Source of the DNA: Phoronis australis
Taxonomy: Eukaryota; Phoronida; Phoronidae
Direction of reading: 5' to 3'
NCBI GenBank assembly: GCA_002633005.1
Contig: NMRA01000212.1
Span: 9,615-73,614, forward strand
DNA: 64,000 nucleotides
Below the pieces are notes generated by a model, which made no database searches, was not told the origin of the DNA, and saw only the letters and a program-made list of their open reading frames with translations. A program made the position numbers and the translations under genes. Below, in pieces: positions 23,402-38,400 of the stretch (position 1 is the first letter of the stretch; the number at the start of each line of letters is the position of its first letter).

Positions 23402-26400
23402 CTGAAACGACAATGAATATGTACATTAAAATTTGAATATAATACTGAAAGCACGGCCCTGGACCCACGTCCAGCTCTCACGGCGTTTTCTTTTTCTTTT
23501 TTTTAATCGTGAAGCACGTTTCTTATTAACGTTCTTCGAGAATTTAGGCAAAATGCAAAATAACCTCAAATTATTTTGATGTTCTTATGACCGAGATTGA
23601 CAGGTTCATCAGTGAAGTGGAGTTTCCCACTTGGGGCGTGGAAAACGATGAGTTGCATACTGGACTGAAATAGAGACCACACTTATTTCTATTCATAGCG
23701 TAACTAAAATCGCTCGATACATGGAAATTGAAATGTCTCAGGTACCAATTAGTACTTACCTGTTGTAAATCGAAGTCAGTATTGAATGAAGAAGTAACAC
23801 CAGAGATCAGATTGGAAAATGAAAAGGACCCTCCTCCGTATCTAAGATAAATAAAAAGAAAACGCTATTTCGCATGTTTCTGCAGGTAACACTGGGTAAT
23901 TTTCACGCGTCATTAAACAGATACTATACGTGATGACGCGTCTGGTACTATAATGACGCAAAAAAGAATAGAAATGCAAAGTCACACCTGCGAAATTTTG
24001 GCCCAGTACTTGCACAATATATTGGCACTGCACAAATTATTATTGTGCAAAATGCCTCGTTTTAAAATCAATTTTACAACGCAAACGTAAAAGTGCGCGT
24101 ATTCCACATGCGGAACCCTTGCAGTTTGAACACACCACCTCGTTTTCAAGCATAATGGCGAATTCGTGCAAGTAGTGAGTTCTGCACGTTTGGAACGCGT
24201 TCGCTTTCCACGTTATTGCGTTGTTGAACTTGATGTTGCAACGAGGCATTGTGTCCTGGACAGTGCAAGTAATGGGCCACAATATCGCAGGTCCTGGAAA
24301 CACGTCAGATCAGGTAACCATGGGCATTTTAAAATTATTACCAGCCAAGGCTCTGGGGCTGCTAAATCGTAACGGTTACCCTTCTCAACTGTCCTGGAGC
24401 ATACAATGGGTACAACCTTGGGACACACCGCTTAATCTGAACGTATAATGTTTGTGAGTTTCAACTGCTAAATTGCTCTCGTGGTTAACTGAATGGGATA
24501 AAAATCCAGGACCTGCAAATTTTTGAAACTGTGTATTTATATTACTATTTGCGGGCCCAAATTGCGTCATAACAGAGGCATACACGTCATCACTAAACAC
24601 AGTTCTATTTTTTCGAGAGCTGAACAACAGTTTTAATCACCGCGACCAGTAACCTTTTAAGGGACAACTGCAGGTGCCCTTGCAATCTCGGGAAAGTTTA
24701 GTGACTTAGCAGTAATAGTTGAAAGCACAAAAGTCAAACATTGAGAAAGAAACTAAGTAAACAAAGGCAAACTTACTCATTATAAATGTAATCGAATCTC
24801 CGTCGGAGGAAATCCCATGCCAGCGATCTTCCGATACTGTTTCGCGATATGTAAATAATGGTTGAAGTAGCATCTTGCTTCCGGATTTTAGAGTCATCTA
24901 ACGTCCAATCCAGATATCTAAAGAAAAAAAAACATAACTGTAGATAAAATGACCCTTGAATAACTAGGAGACTTGTACACATTTTTACATCTCTTTCTCT
25001 CTTTGCAAACTAACTTACTACTTAAACGAATTCTCCGCGCATCTTAGGGTAGTCATGATAAAACTTCCATAATTTATATCTGGTGTGTAGGTCCAATTGA
25101 GGCAAGTCCTTTGATAGAAGACCAGAGGTATTCCTGATCAGGTTTGATTTCGTGCCCTTTGGGTGCACCTGATGGTAAAAAGTGTTTTTTTAAAAGAGTT
25201 GTGCCCAACAGACTTAGTGTAATGAAAGTGGTAACATAAGAAAGAGAAACCCCAAAGGCAACCAAAATAAGAACTAAGTCATGTTTTACCCGACTGGCTG
25301 TAAATTGACTAGAATCTTGCATTTTTGAAGTGTTGCGTTTCAAAAGATGTGCCCGGGGGCGCATTGCTGCAATGTACTTGCGCCTTTTGATATTTTTTGA
25401 TGCGCTGATTGGGGCACAGGCGCAGTCCAGGAATATCCCTGGAAGACCTTCCGCTTCGAGCACAAAAAGAATCTAACTTAGTCCCAAGCGCACAACCAAA
25501 GAAGATATCTCAAATTTGCATAATAAGCCCTGAATCCCTCGCGTTTTAATTTTGTAATCATTTAGACAAATTTCAAACATAAATAAAAATACTACCAATA
25601 AACATTTTTCTTCTTCAAAATACAATACACTTCCTTGAGCAAATTATGTCTTACCGACTGAGAATCCAAACTTTTGTTGAACAAGACATGGCGTAAAGCA
25701 GCTTTGACTTCTCACTTGCAACGTTTGCCTTCTGATACCTCTCAAAGGCAAACTCCCATTCTTCTCTACCGCCTCTAGATATAGCGTTACAGTAAACCAA
25801 AGACTTCAGGTTCGGTGTAATACTGCAAAGAAATGACAGTAATTTAGCAAAGAATTTATCAAATTGGTCAGCTAGAGAGGGCAAAAGAAATGACCAGTTC
25901 TGGAGCCTTAAGAGTAGAATCAGTTTAACTAACCGACGTGTGATACGAGATACAAAGGTCCACCTGACGACTCGAAGACTGACCAGCCATATCACGTAAA
26001 ATTCAAACGTTTCATCTTTATTCCACAAAGTAACAACTATAACAGTAGCTCACCATGGAGCATCCTTTGATTTAAGGCATTCCGCCTGGCTTCTGGAAAG
26101 ATGTGAAACAAGCATAATCTCGTTGTGACGACGCAATTAGATAACTATTCTTTCAGCGATATATTCCGCAATGCCAAACGTTACGTTATTTCATACCGAT
26201 CAGACAGTTTCTTGACATCGTCGGCAAGAGAAGCGATTTCCTGAGATCAGGCTCAGCACGGAATAGCATCCCCTCGGTCGCAGCCAAACGATACGCTAGC
26301 AGAGCTCCCACTCGGTAATTGGCAGAGCATTTTAGCTATGTAGGAGCTTATAGACAAGTCTGTATTTAGCCAAATGTCTACATCATTACATGATTCTCCA

Positions 26401-29400
26401 TCTGTCTCTCTCTCTCTCGCTGCTCCAATGGTTACAGTATTTCCCGGTGTTTGCAGCCACGTCGACAGTCCATCCAGTAGTTTTGTTCTTTGGCGTCCTC
26501 AATTTCTCTACCCATCTAGTTTACCAGTTGTTACCAGGTGTTCTAGTCCACCTCTCCTCATGATATGACCAAAGAACTTTGCTTGTCTTTTATGGTATAA
26601 GGTCTCTTAATTTGATATTTTTGAGTTTACTTCAGTATATAATGCTATGGTATTAGGTCTCTTAAATTTGATATTTTTGAGTTTAGTTCAGTGTATTAAT
26701 GCTATTCTCTCTAATCCGTTGATTGACAGGTAAGCGATGTATCCCGAACCACGCTAATCATTTCAGATAAAGCTGTCCACTGTACCGCTGCTGTGTTTTT
26801 GCCAGTTTATAACGCAATGCGGTATCGGTTTATAGTTATCGTTCACTTGAACCAAATAGAAACAACTTATCTAAATATGAAATCAAATAAATTGTGGGAT
26901 GATCACTAGGACCTAAGGCGCGCTGCCGCGCCTATTATTCTTTCAAACTGGTTATAATATTTGCAAATATCCCCCGACATTTCTCTACATCAACTTTTCA
27001 ACTCCTGACATCAAAACATCCCGTGTTCTACTCGCTTTTCTGAGACTTTAATTTATAGTTTTGCGGCGCGAAAAGTAGCCTAACAACGCTTCCGCTTGAT
27101 CGTTTGAATTCAGGATACGTAGGATACGACCTTACTTTTATTTTTTTAAGTTTTTCACAATATTGAATACCAGTGTGAATGAACCTTCTATCTTACATTT
27201 CTAGTTAACTTAAAATTTCTCTGCTTATGATAGAAGAAAAAACGAGTTCCCGCACTCACCTCAACCGCGTGAAAAATTGTTTAATACTTAACAGAGTTCA
27301 AAGGTTACAGAGCCTAAACTCAAATCGAATCTCCCGCCAGGTACAGAGCAGTTCCGTAGGTACCTACAGTCCTTTCATTCAGTGAGTGGCCATGATATTG
27401 AGTCAACGAGGTGTATAGCATAGAAAGATGCCGCGGAAAACGATGACAAGACGTAGTTTTGATCCAGAGGGAGTTGTGCGTCTGCATGGATACGACCGTT
27501 GAGAACGAATGCACCGAGTCCGAGTCGCCAAACGCCGTGACGGTCTGTGGTATGCACCAACACAGTAAGTTGTGAAAAAGATAAATCTTTTCCTACATTC
27601 ATCATATTTCTTGGTAATTTGACGTTTTGCTGTTACGGTCTCGTGCTCATGGCGCGCTTTAACCACCGACTTGACTTCTATTGTCCATTTAGTAGTTGGT
27701 TTCTTGATACTAGAAACCAATATTGGTTACTAGCTTGATATCAGTCACCCCAGCGCGTAGTGTGTATCACAATGAACTGTTGACCTACTTACTGCTGACT
27801 CCGCCTTTGACCTAATTTGACTTGAGGCACGTTAAAATTTTACAAAATTAAAACATTTTAATAATGATAATTCAGTTAATTAAGCACTCCAAATTTTCAA
27901 ATTCGTTAACATTGCAAGTGAATGTTGAATAACGAACATGGTTACGGCATGTATAGGTTATGTGGACTCAAAACAATCTTTCACCGAATAATTAAGCGAA
28001 AACTCAGATTTTCAAGACTATTAACGTTTTCCGCTCTTTCTCGGCTTCCACAAATCGACTTAACCTTAAGTTAGGAACGCTAGCTTTCAAAAATGGCTCG
28101 CTGGATTTCCCTGAAACTTCCTCATTTAATAATTTTTTATTAATCTCAAAAATCTTGTTATTATTTTGTTAGGATTGTGTTAAAAGTCCTTCTTTTATTG
28201 CGTTGTGTCATAGACTAATACGACATCTATTTTTACAAAAATTACAATTTGCAAGTTAATTTGGCGTAGAAACCAAACTAAATGAGTAGTCGAAAATTCC
28301 TAACAGCTCTTTTGAGAGATATCGGCAAGTTTTCATTTAAAGAAGGTTTCGTTAAAATCGATTAAATGGTATTTGATCTATGAATGTACTTTTGTTAAAA
28401 AAAAGTTGACTTAAAAGGTTGCCACGTTACAATAACAAAGCCACGTATGTATAAAGTGTGTTTTTATCATCGGTAGTCTTTCTTCTTTCAGAAAACATAT
28501 ATTTTTTCATACGTTGACATAGTCTAGTTTTTAGTTAACTTGAAATAACGTTCCCGAATTTTGCTTATTTCTTTTCAACCGGTCTACCGAAAGTTTTTAT
28601 GTTAATCACTTAGCAAACCTACGGCGAAGCATTAGGACCAACTGTAAAAATAATAGTATCTGGTTATGACGAGATAATCGACGATTTTTTATTTTTCAGT
28701 TGGCTCTAATGCTCCGCAATTCAAAGCCTATAAGAAGAATCGTGTGCCATTTATTTCGTAATAATTTTTAGGACGATTATTAATTGACCACCGCATTCGA
28801 AAATATGGGAAGTCACTTTTTGATGTTCCAAAGGTCGTTAAGTTTTGATTAACATTTATAATGTGCGAATAACTCTTTGAATAAAAGTTGAGTGACAAAT
28901 ACAAAACAATGATTAATAATAGCTAATTCATAAACAAAGCAACTTACGGATTGTTTAGATCAGGGTCTGTGGTATTCATCCATTCTGCATACTTTTGAAG
29001 AGCTTTTTGTTGGCAAGAAACATGTCCATTACTGCAAGCTTGACTTAAGGCGAAAATTCTTCGGTACCTAGGGCGAGAAGTTGAAAATGTCAAACAACAC
29101 GTAGAAAACTCGATTATCGTTATAATTCTTGTCATCTATCTTAAGAGCAAATCTTAAGATATAAAAAAGTAGAACTGAGAACATGGAAAATTGGGCTTTT
29201 GTCACGCATTGTCTCTTTGTCTCCCCTGCAGTGTAGACGACTCGAAAGTAGCAACACAGTTGGAATGACTTATGTTGGCAAAGTATCAATGGAGCGAAAT
29301 TTCCTACGCGAGTCCCAGTTCAAGGGTTAGGACTCCCCTAGACTAGTACGACTGCAGAGCTTAGAAGGTTCCAATCTATTCTGGTTCTTGATTAGTCATA

Positions 29401-32400
29401 AAAATGACATAGAGTAACTTAGGAATGAAGGCTGGTACTCTGTAAGAGCACAGACTGGTCGCCTCATCACTATAACACTCTTATTTTTAGTTACATGTTG
29501 ATGTCCGCTGGTCAGTTGCGCCACTTTTATAATCTCACTCTCCGCTTATACTGAGCTGGTATTAGGCATGGGCGGCGCGCACCATGGATGGGGGGTTATA
29601 GCTCCCCACTTTTTTCGGGACAGCACCGCCCATGGCCTATGGACTGTGCACCACAGGAGGATGGGGGGGCTTTAGCCCCACTTTTTTCAGTGCTGCGCCG
29701 TCCATGAATAGGTCGTAGTAAATGCGCACTAGTGACGGTATTCAACGTAACCATGGTTCTAAATGGTGAGGGGCAGACTAGATCGTATGCACAATGCTTA
29801 ACAGGAACACACTTACTGTTCTGTGATCGGTGTCGAGGTGTTGTCAACCCAAGTAACTATATCATACAACGGTGTTATTTGCTTGAGCATGTAAGCCTAA
29901 AAAATGTCATGTAGCTAATTATATTTGCTGTAAAACACATCGTGGTCTGACATGAAAACGCAGTCTCTAAATAATTAGATACATATGCACAGACACACAA
30001 TCACTCAGGCACCACACTCTTCTCTCGCTCTCGCACTGGCGCTAGGTAGCCCAACGAACGCTGCCCCTGGAAAACGAGCACGATTTATGTTCTTGGACAC
30101 CAGGCAGAGCGCCTATTGAAATTGCATGGCTTACTTTCACAAGTTAATGTGCTAACACGACCATAGACTTTTATGTACCAATGCACGACAGTGGCGGATC
30201 TACGTTTTCAGTAAGGTGGGGTTTAGGATTCGCACGAATCCGAGGCGTTTAGCGCCGAGCGGAGGGAAGGTGTAAGATTTTTTTTTTGTTTTTGTAGCTG
30301 ATTTCTTTTTCCTGGCGAAGTTTTTGTTTAGTTTTATTTTTGATCCTGTCCCAGGGGGTTTAAACCCCAGAACCCACCCTCCACGCCGTAGATCCGCCTC
30401 TGCCGATATAAGCTCATCAACCTACACGCCTACACCCAACTTTTTCACTGCCAATAAGCTTACACATGGAATCTGTTTCGTGAGAGTGTTTAAGACAGCT
30501 CACACTTCACACTGCAATGTTGAAGACATGTTCATGCACGCATCAAAGTCTAAGAATAATTTATAGACATCTTGGTATCTAGCAGTTATGCGTATACTCT
30601 CCGAGACTTTACAATTTTTTGAAGTGATACTTAATTAACTTTTCAGAAATACTTATGAGGAACGTAACACAAAATTTAAGGCTTAATTCTTAAGTCGGTT
30701 TTCATGAACTGACCCCTAGACCGATATTTTAATATTAACCTGATAATCGCCGAAATATTGAGATCGCATCAACATCGATTGAACATAGTTAAGGTTATTC
30801 AAAGCAGCCTCCCATGGTAAGTAATCGGTTTCATTGATCAAATATTCTGTTGTTTTCATAGGGAGAAGAAGGTCGCCCACGTCGCCAGATCTACAACAGA
30901 TTCAAACAAGCAGTACAGTTAACTTTCAAGAACATTTAAATCATTGAAGAATCGTAACTTGAAACTTCACAGGTCTACGAAGTTATGAAAATAAACAATG
31001 TTTTTAAGAACACTGTGCCTCTCTTACAAGTAGCTGTTCAGTAAGTGAAATCAGTAATCAAGGCGTTTACTGCAGTCCAGTGCGTTCATTGAAGAAATGA
31101 CGTAGGCCTACATTTCAATTTAAAACACTGGAAATATGCAATTATTGGCTTATCGCTGAGGTCAATATGTTGGTTTTCTGACCTCAAAACACGACAACGA
31201 CCGAGGCGGAGTTTTTTATGTGATTACGCCCACTTAATAATTCATGCGAGGAAGTTATGGTTGGTGAATGATATATCGAATCGGATGTAGTTCTTGGTTT
31301 CCAGAGTATTTATTCGAGTTGCAAGGGTCTTTAAAAAGGCATCAACGGCATCCTCGCGCGAAAAGTACGTATAGCGACGTGACTTGGTGCGTTAGCCAGG
31401 GCGAGACAAGAACGATTAGTATGCATAGCCGTCGCAAGGCATACAGCATAGTTTAGACGATGGAACTGTATGCCCCGTCTCCAAGACAAGTCATATCATT
31501 GCTCAAAAATGTCTACAGGCCATACTACACGACCAGTGTATATGATGACAGTAGGACTTACCGTGCTAAGTTGAAAGCATCATCGATGATCTGTGCTCTG
31601 TTGACTTCGCAAACTTTCTGAAAATGGACGAGTCAGTCTGTTACTCTACCGTTTGCGTAACAACATGGTCATGATGGTAGCCGCTATTGATCTTGTACAC
31701 TCATTGGAGTCGGAATTGGAGTGGTACGTTTTAACAAGTCGCACGGTGAACTCAGCTTATACATGTCTCATTTATTTGATAGCCAGTTCTTATATTCGTG
31801 ACAGAAATACGAATAAAAACTCGAGACTCAAGATTTCGAGTTCTGACTCCAAATTTCAGCCTTAATGCTGAGGGGTCATCAAGTGCAAATTAATACTCCA
31901 GCACTGAAGAACGTACACTTATCTTGATTTCGCACAATGACAAAGATAATTTCGAGTTCGATTTAAACTATTGGCCCAGATACCAGGAAAGAAAAAAGTG
32001 ACTACACAGGAGAACCTAGATCTGTATTGTTTAGACTTGTGATTTTTTTTAGTTCTAAACACACAAAACGCTTGTTATCCCGGCCAGTGGCTCGGAACCC
32101 GATCAGGCCGGTCGTTGGCGCCGGGACTGCCGCGAACATAAACCAGCTTGAGTTGGAAACTAAACCTCCAGTCACGAAAGGACTATAATAGTGATCCAAA
32201 GAAATAATGTGCACGTAATTACTTATGTGAATTAGCCACGAAACTGAAAATCTACTTACTTGTCGGGGGCCGCGAAATCCGACGGGTTCCCCTTCCACAG
32301 ACCGTCAGGGCAAAGGTTGAACAGTAACAATGATTTGAATAATATATTTGTATTTCTAAATAAAGATTACCCTAACATGTGACCATAGCATATAAAATCG

Positions 32401-35400
32401 AGTAATTATTTTTTCACGACAACTTTCTGTCAGAAAACACTGAATTAGCATGCGCTAACACGGCATCAAAAGCCGGTAACGCAGTGGTTTATTCATTGCT
32501 GGCTTCTCAACATTGCACTCACAAATACTACATAGGCATTACAAATTGTATCTAATGAGACAGACTTTGTTTCAGTTTTATATAAGCATTGATTAGGGTG
32601 AGAATAATTCATTTTGAAACAGAAAGCAGAATAATAAACGTCTACATGACAACTCGCCCGGCGCCAATCCCGACTTAGTCAAGAGCTCATCCGACGAAGA
32701 CTTCACGAGTCGGATCGTATAGGTTTCACAGGCTATCAGTTCGAACCGGAATACACTGATCTAGAAATACTAGAGAGACGCCGTGAACATGCACAGGCAA
32801 CGGAACGCATGGATAGATCTTTGGTAAGCCGGAATTCGTCAGAGAAATCACTGTCGACGAAATGCCGGCCACAGACACGGAGATGTTTCACGGCGGCCTT
32901 GCTATTAACAGCGTACCTGTCATTCTTCACTACCGCGAGCCACTTCCTAAGCATTTCGGGCTCTCGAGGAAGTCGAAAAAAACGATATACCTGCTTTCTT
33001 CGCAGCTTCATAGTTCGGACAAGCGGGAACGATGCACCGCAATATAGCGGCATTCACTCTGCAGACGAACCACTGACGTCGCTGCGTCGTTTCTCACCTT
33101 CCTCACAGGTTAACGCGACACCTCTCGGCAAGGTGAGGTCCACCGTGTAAGAGGCGATGTGGATATTGACCGATTAAGACGTTAAAAAAGACTAATTGCT
33201 TGATTGACATGTTCGAACTGTACATTGGTTTACAGATATGCTTACACATGATTTGACAGCATGGACTTTCATTGTAGACACTACAACATCAACTTGCTGA
33301 GTGGCCCTTGCTTATTTCGTTTGGCAACGTGGACGTACAATAGGGACACTGTTCAATAAGTTAAACAAGATGAACTTACAATGCGGATACTATTCAATGA
33401 ATCAAACGAAATAAACATTGTGGACACTGATGAGTTAAACAACGTGGATTTACAGTGCAGTTACTCATCAACTAGTTTAACAACAGGGGCGCTGTCATTT
33501 GTTTGTTTGTTGAAAGACATGGGCAAGAACTGTGTTCACCTATCAGTAACGTGCACTTACCTGGTGATCACGCTTCAGTTGTCCTAACAACTTTTCCCAG
33601 TTTGACTGTTGGTAGTTCACTCTGTAATAGCCGTATTGACCAACATTTGCGATGACCCAGTCATCTGGACCTATTGTCCCCGGCACAGATATTTCTTCTA
33701 AAACGAAGCCATGGATAGCTGTTATTAATCTGAATTATTCTTCATAGATTTTTGTGCTCTTCCAAAGCAGCGCCATTGTGTTCTTATACTTTATTTAACT
33801 TGAAGTTCGTTACAACAAATCGCCAGGAATTCCAGTAGTGGCCATACTGCCTTGGAACTGCCGTAAAAACACAATGGACCTGGTCTGAAGCAAAAAAAGA
33901 GCCGCCAGTTCTTCTCAAACACAGCAAACATTTCTAATGTTGCTAAGATGAGACCGATCTCACCAAATCAAAATATGGTTTTGAGAGAACGGGTTTATTG
34001 GCCTTTTAAAGGGACATCGTCGATTTTACGACCGAAAAAGCGTTCTTGGAATCGATGTTGGATGGGACAGATTTTCTAAAGATATTAGCTTTGACCAGAG
34101 CGGCAAAACAACAAAATATATTGTATTTTGTGATTTTATTATAAACCGGCAAAATTCGCCAACTAATCGATGAAATCGAGGCAATTCGATTTTCTCTCCT
34201 ATTATGTCTCTTCGAACAAATTTTAAAATTAGGAGTACCCATTCTTTGATTTCGGAATATTTTGTCCATCCCAATGATGCTACACTTTCACGACGCATGG
34301 ATAAGGCAGCAGTTGATATTCATGTTCAATGAATTCACATAATACAATTTTTGAAAAAAGTGAAATCATATCTACGTCCACAGCAGCGTTAGTTGAATTA
34401 AGATGAGTAGTAAACTACCACAAACAACACGATCATTTCAAGATCACTCTTGTTACCATTTTCATTACAACTACGATCGCCATCATCATCGTCATCGTCA
34501 TCGCCATCATAATAACAACAGAAACAAGACGACTGTGACATGGTGATGAAATATAAGCATGAAAACAAAATAAGCAACCACGAAATCAGCTATTACTTAC
34601 TAGTTTTTTCTTTGTGACCCATCCATTCGATTGTCGAAGAGTTGCATTGAGCAGAGTTTGTAGCGTATGTAAACGGAATCTCCCACTGGTACCTATAAGG
34701 ATTATTATTGCATACTTAGCAGAAATCTTCTTTCTACGTCACTCATGATCGCTAAAGACTCTACAAACTGTGTTACTTAAGGTTATCTCAAACCTTATTC
34801 ACAAAAATGACCATTTTTACAAATTTCACATGTGTCTAGTAAAATACATTATCTTTATTCTCGGGAAACTTCAAATAAAAAATATATACTGCGTAGAGAG
34901 AAAAATAAAGATTTAACAGAACCACCTTCGAACCGCACAACCGCGTGGATATTTGTTTACTACTTATCCGAGGTAAAAGGTTAAAGGGCTTTCAATCAAA
35001 TCAAATCTCCCGCTAGGTACAGAAGAGCTTCGCATACCCTCAGTCATTTCATTCACAAAATCGCCATAACATTGAGTCAACAAGGTGTACTTATGGTAGA
35101 ATGGTGCCGGGGAAAACACAGACAAAACGTAGTTTTGATCCTAAAAGGAGTTGTGCGTCTACATGCATACGACCGTTGGCGTTGAGAACGAATGCTACGG
35201 TCGCCTCAGGCCTCTGTGGTCATGAACATATCAAGTTGTGAAAAGAGATAAATCCTCACCCTAATTCCTTCATTCAATTAATAAATTGAAATTTCAATGT
35301 TTCGATCTCAGGCTAACGACATATTTTAACCACCCATTCGATTTTTGTTTCTTACTTGGTTTGGCATCACTCTCCCAGCACGTGACGTGTATAGGCCATG

Positions 35401-38400
35401 TGTATAACAATGAACTATGACCTATTTATGTAAAAGTAGGACAAAATAAGTAGCAAACAAGAGTAAGAGTTAGCTTGGAACGGTACGTTTTAATGATAAT
35501 TAAGTTAATTAACTGCAAAATCAGTTGACATTGCGAGTGAATATTGAAATAGCGAACATATTTAAGGCTTGTATAGGTTATGTGTACCGAAAAGAAGTTT
35601 TCACCGAATAATTAACCGAAGACTTTGAGATTTCCATTCGTCTCAGTTTAATCGGCCTTTTCTCGGCTTCGGCAAATCGACTTTATTTGAACTTAGGAAC
35701 ACGAGTTCTCAAAAACGGCTCGATGGATTTCGCTGAAACTTTCCAGATTTAATATTGTGTCATCATTCTCAAATATACTGTTAGGATTTTCGATGTAAAG
35801 GCCTACTTTTTGCGTAATGTAACAAAAATGAAGACGACTTCCGTTTTTTACACAGATACCTTAGGTTTTGCGAAAAGACTAATCGAAAATTCCTAACAGC
35901 GTTCTTGAGGTAATTGGCGAAGTTTTCATTTAAAAAAGGTTTAATTAAAATCGACCGAGGGGTAATTTTGCTATGAATGTACCTTTCTTAAAAATAAAAT
36001 TTTGATTTAAAAAAGGTTTTTACGTAGAAATAATAATGGTACATTATACAAAAAGTATTTTCATATTTCCTAATCTTTTTTCTCTCAGAAAATATATACT
36101 TTTACTAATTGACAAAGCTTACTTTTTTGATATACGAGTTAGAATAGAGGCCACTAAATAAGGTTGGAGCTAACCTAGCTTAAAGGTATGTTGAGCGCTA
36201 GTTAGGTAATATGACTATTATTTTGGGACATCCCATGTTTTGATTTAATTTTGCGACAGTCACAAAAAGCGAGTCTTGAAACGAGGCAAGTTGACACTCT
36301 ATGTTTTATATTGTTAGATATCCTGTTGTCCTGTTTTGACGCGGTGTAAACATTTTCATTTTCATTTTATCTTTCTATGAAGTTGAGCATTTTGACCGGG
36401 TGAAACAGCGTTCAATATGACTTTAACTCGAAGTATTGCACATAATGTAATCACCACATTGTTCTGCCTGCATTGCCGTCTACTACACTTATTTTTTACA
36501 ACTATCAATTTGAATGTATTCGTAATTCGGTTTCTTTTAGAAATTGTTTCATATTAGTCCCCTCGAGAAGAAGCAGCCCCTATACAATAGTAGGTATTTA
36601 ATTTCCACGAGCAGACGATCGACGCCAGCACATCAAAGCTAATCTAGTAAGGGGTTAAAAACTCGGAAGAAAAGGGCATCATTGCTCTCCTCCGTCCATA
36701 TATCCTGATACCACACTTGTGATCAGTCCATTTTCGTATAAAATCTTCAAGCTATTTAATTTACAACAGCGACCACACGTACTGCATTCAGCCATAACTG
36801 CGTGTGGAACGACATTTGCCTATAGGTTTGGAACAACTGTTACAGCAGTACGCAACCGTGCAAGTAGAAAATAGCGGAAAGCTAGAATTGCATGAATGCT
36901 TAACGCGAGGTCCAAGCACTACCTTCGTACATCAAATCCATTGAAAGCATTTTTCGCGTTTCGTACCAACAGCAATACTGAACATACTATGCAACCATCC
37001 ATCCACTCACCCAAATCCGGGATCCGGAAATCTTTCGTCGTCTGGCTGCTGATTGGGGTCCAACAGGAAATGCTTTTGTTCAAGTTCCAGGGTATTGCCA
37101 CATACTTTCACCTTGACCACGGGGTAACCCATTTGTAATGTCCATGTGTCCATAACCTTTTTGACATCAAGATCCCCAGCTCCTACATCCGCCTATAAGT
37201 TAAGTAAAATATATCACATCTACACTTTAGGCTCTTGGATCACATTATGTGAACATTTTCTGGTTTCATACTCAGAAAATCACTTGTAATGACGCGGTTA
37301 TTGCAGTCACCGAAAATTTCCCTTTACACACGACACAAATCCGTGTATAAATTGTGACATGAATACGTTCTCATCAGCATAGCTGCCTCCGAGACAGTGG
37401 ACACCCTGGATAGCGACAACGTCCTCAATGGAGAACTCGAAAGGCAGTTTACATGTGAAATACAAAGATACGAGGACGTTCTTGATTTTTACATTTGCCC
37501 AACTTCGCGAGTATTGATCAACACGGAAACAGTGCAGCCTTTCAGTGCGAAGTCGTTTAACTCAGTGAATGAACTTTACGTCAACGTACGAATAAATCAA
37601 CTTTAATCATACGCGATTTGACTTTGCCAAGAAAAATCCTACCTTTGTCAGCGAAGCCCACAGGTCATCTTTTGTTGCAGCTCCATACGCTTTGAGTCGA
37701 AGATAATCCTGTGAACGTTAAGAACACCGAAATTTTCTTATCGACGTTGTCTTATTATATTAGCTAGATTATATACGGAAAACTGATGGCAGGTACAACA
37801 ACGCTAAGAGCATACTAACGCAGAGCTTTCATTGATTTTAACCCAGCGTAAAGAAAAAATGAGTGCTAACTTTTTCATATATTTCTACAAAAGTCGGATC
37901 CATCAGGCACCCTCTTCTAATTTAAGAACATATATTGAACGTTTGTCCATCGAAAAAGTATATATTAAAAGAGTGCAATTACAATTTTCCACTAGGGGGC
38001 ACCACAGATGTCAGATCCCTCCAAAAATCAACACCAGTCGCGTTCACTCAATAGTAACAAATATGCCAAATATTGCACCATAAAAGAAATTGGTAGGTAT
38101 TAAGACAAACGCAAAGAAAACAAATTCCCAAAGGTGGCACCACAGTAGCCATATCTGTCCCTAAAGGAACGCCAACCATGCTCTCCTCTGTATGAAACAT
38201 GTATGTCAAATTTCATGAAGATCCGCTTAATAACTTCGTAGCTTCCACAAAAATTGGCACTACAGTTCTCTATAGCAGTCTGATCTGTGCGTAACTCAAC
38301 GCCAATCCCACTCTTCAAAATAAGATCAATTGAAGAACTGAGGAAGACACGAAGAAAAATAAATTTTCCTAAGAGGCGCCATGGTTGATCTGATAGATAA

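Noticed and set aside
23880-24640. Possible inverted-repeat element (gtgatgacg...atgacgcaa near 23930, mirrored near 24557-24590)
   Set aside because: Only about 35 bp pair convincingly; the remainder of the ends does not align well by eye.
32809-33150. 113-codon plus frame over the THAP relic
   Set aside because: It is the antisense shadow of the THAP-coding strand.
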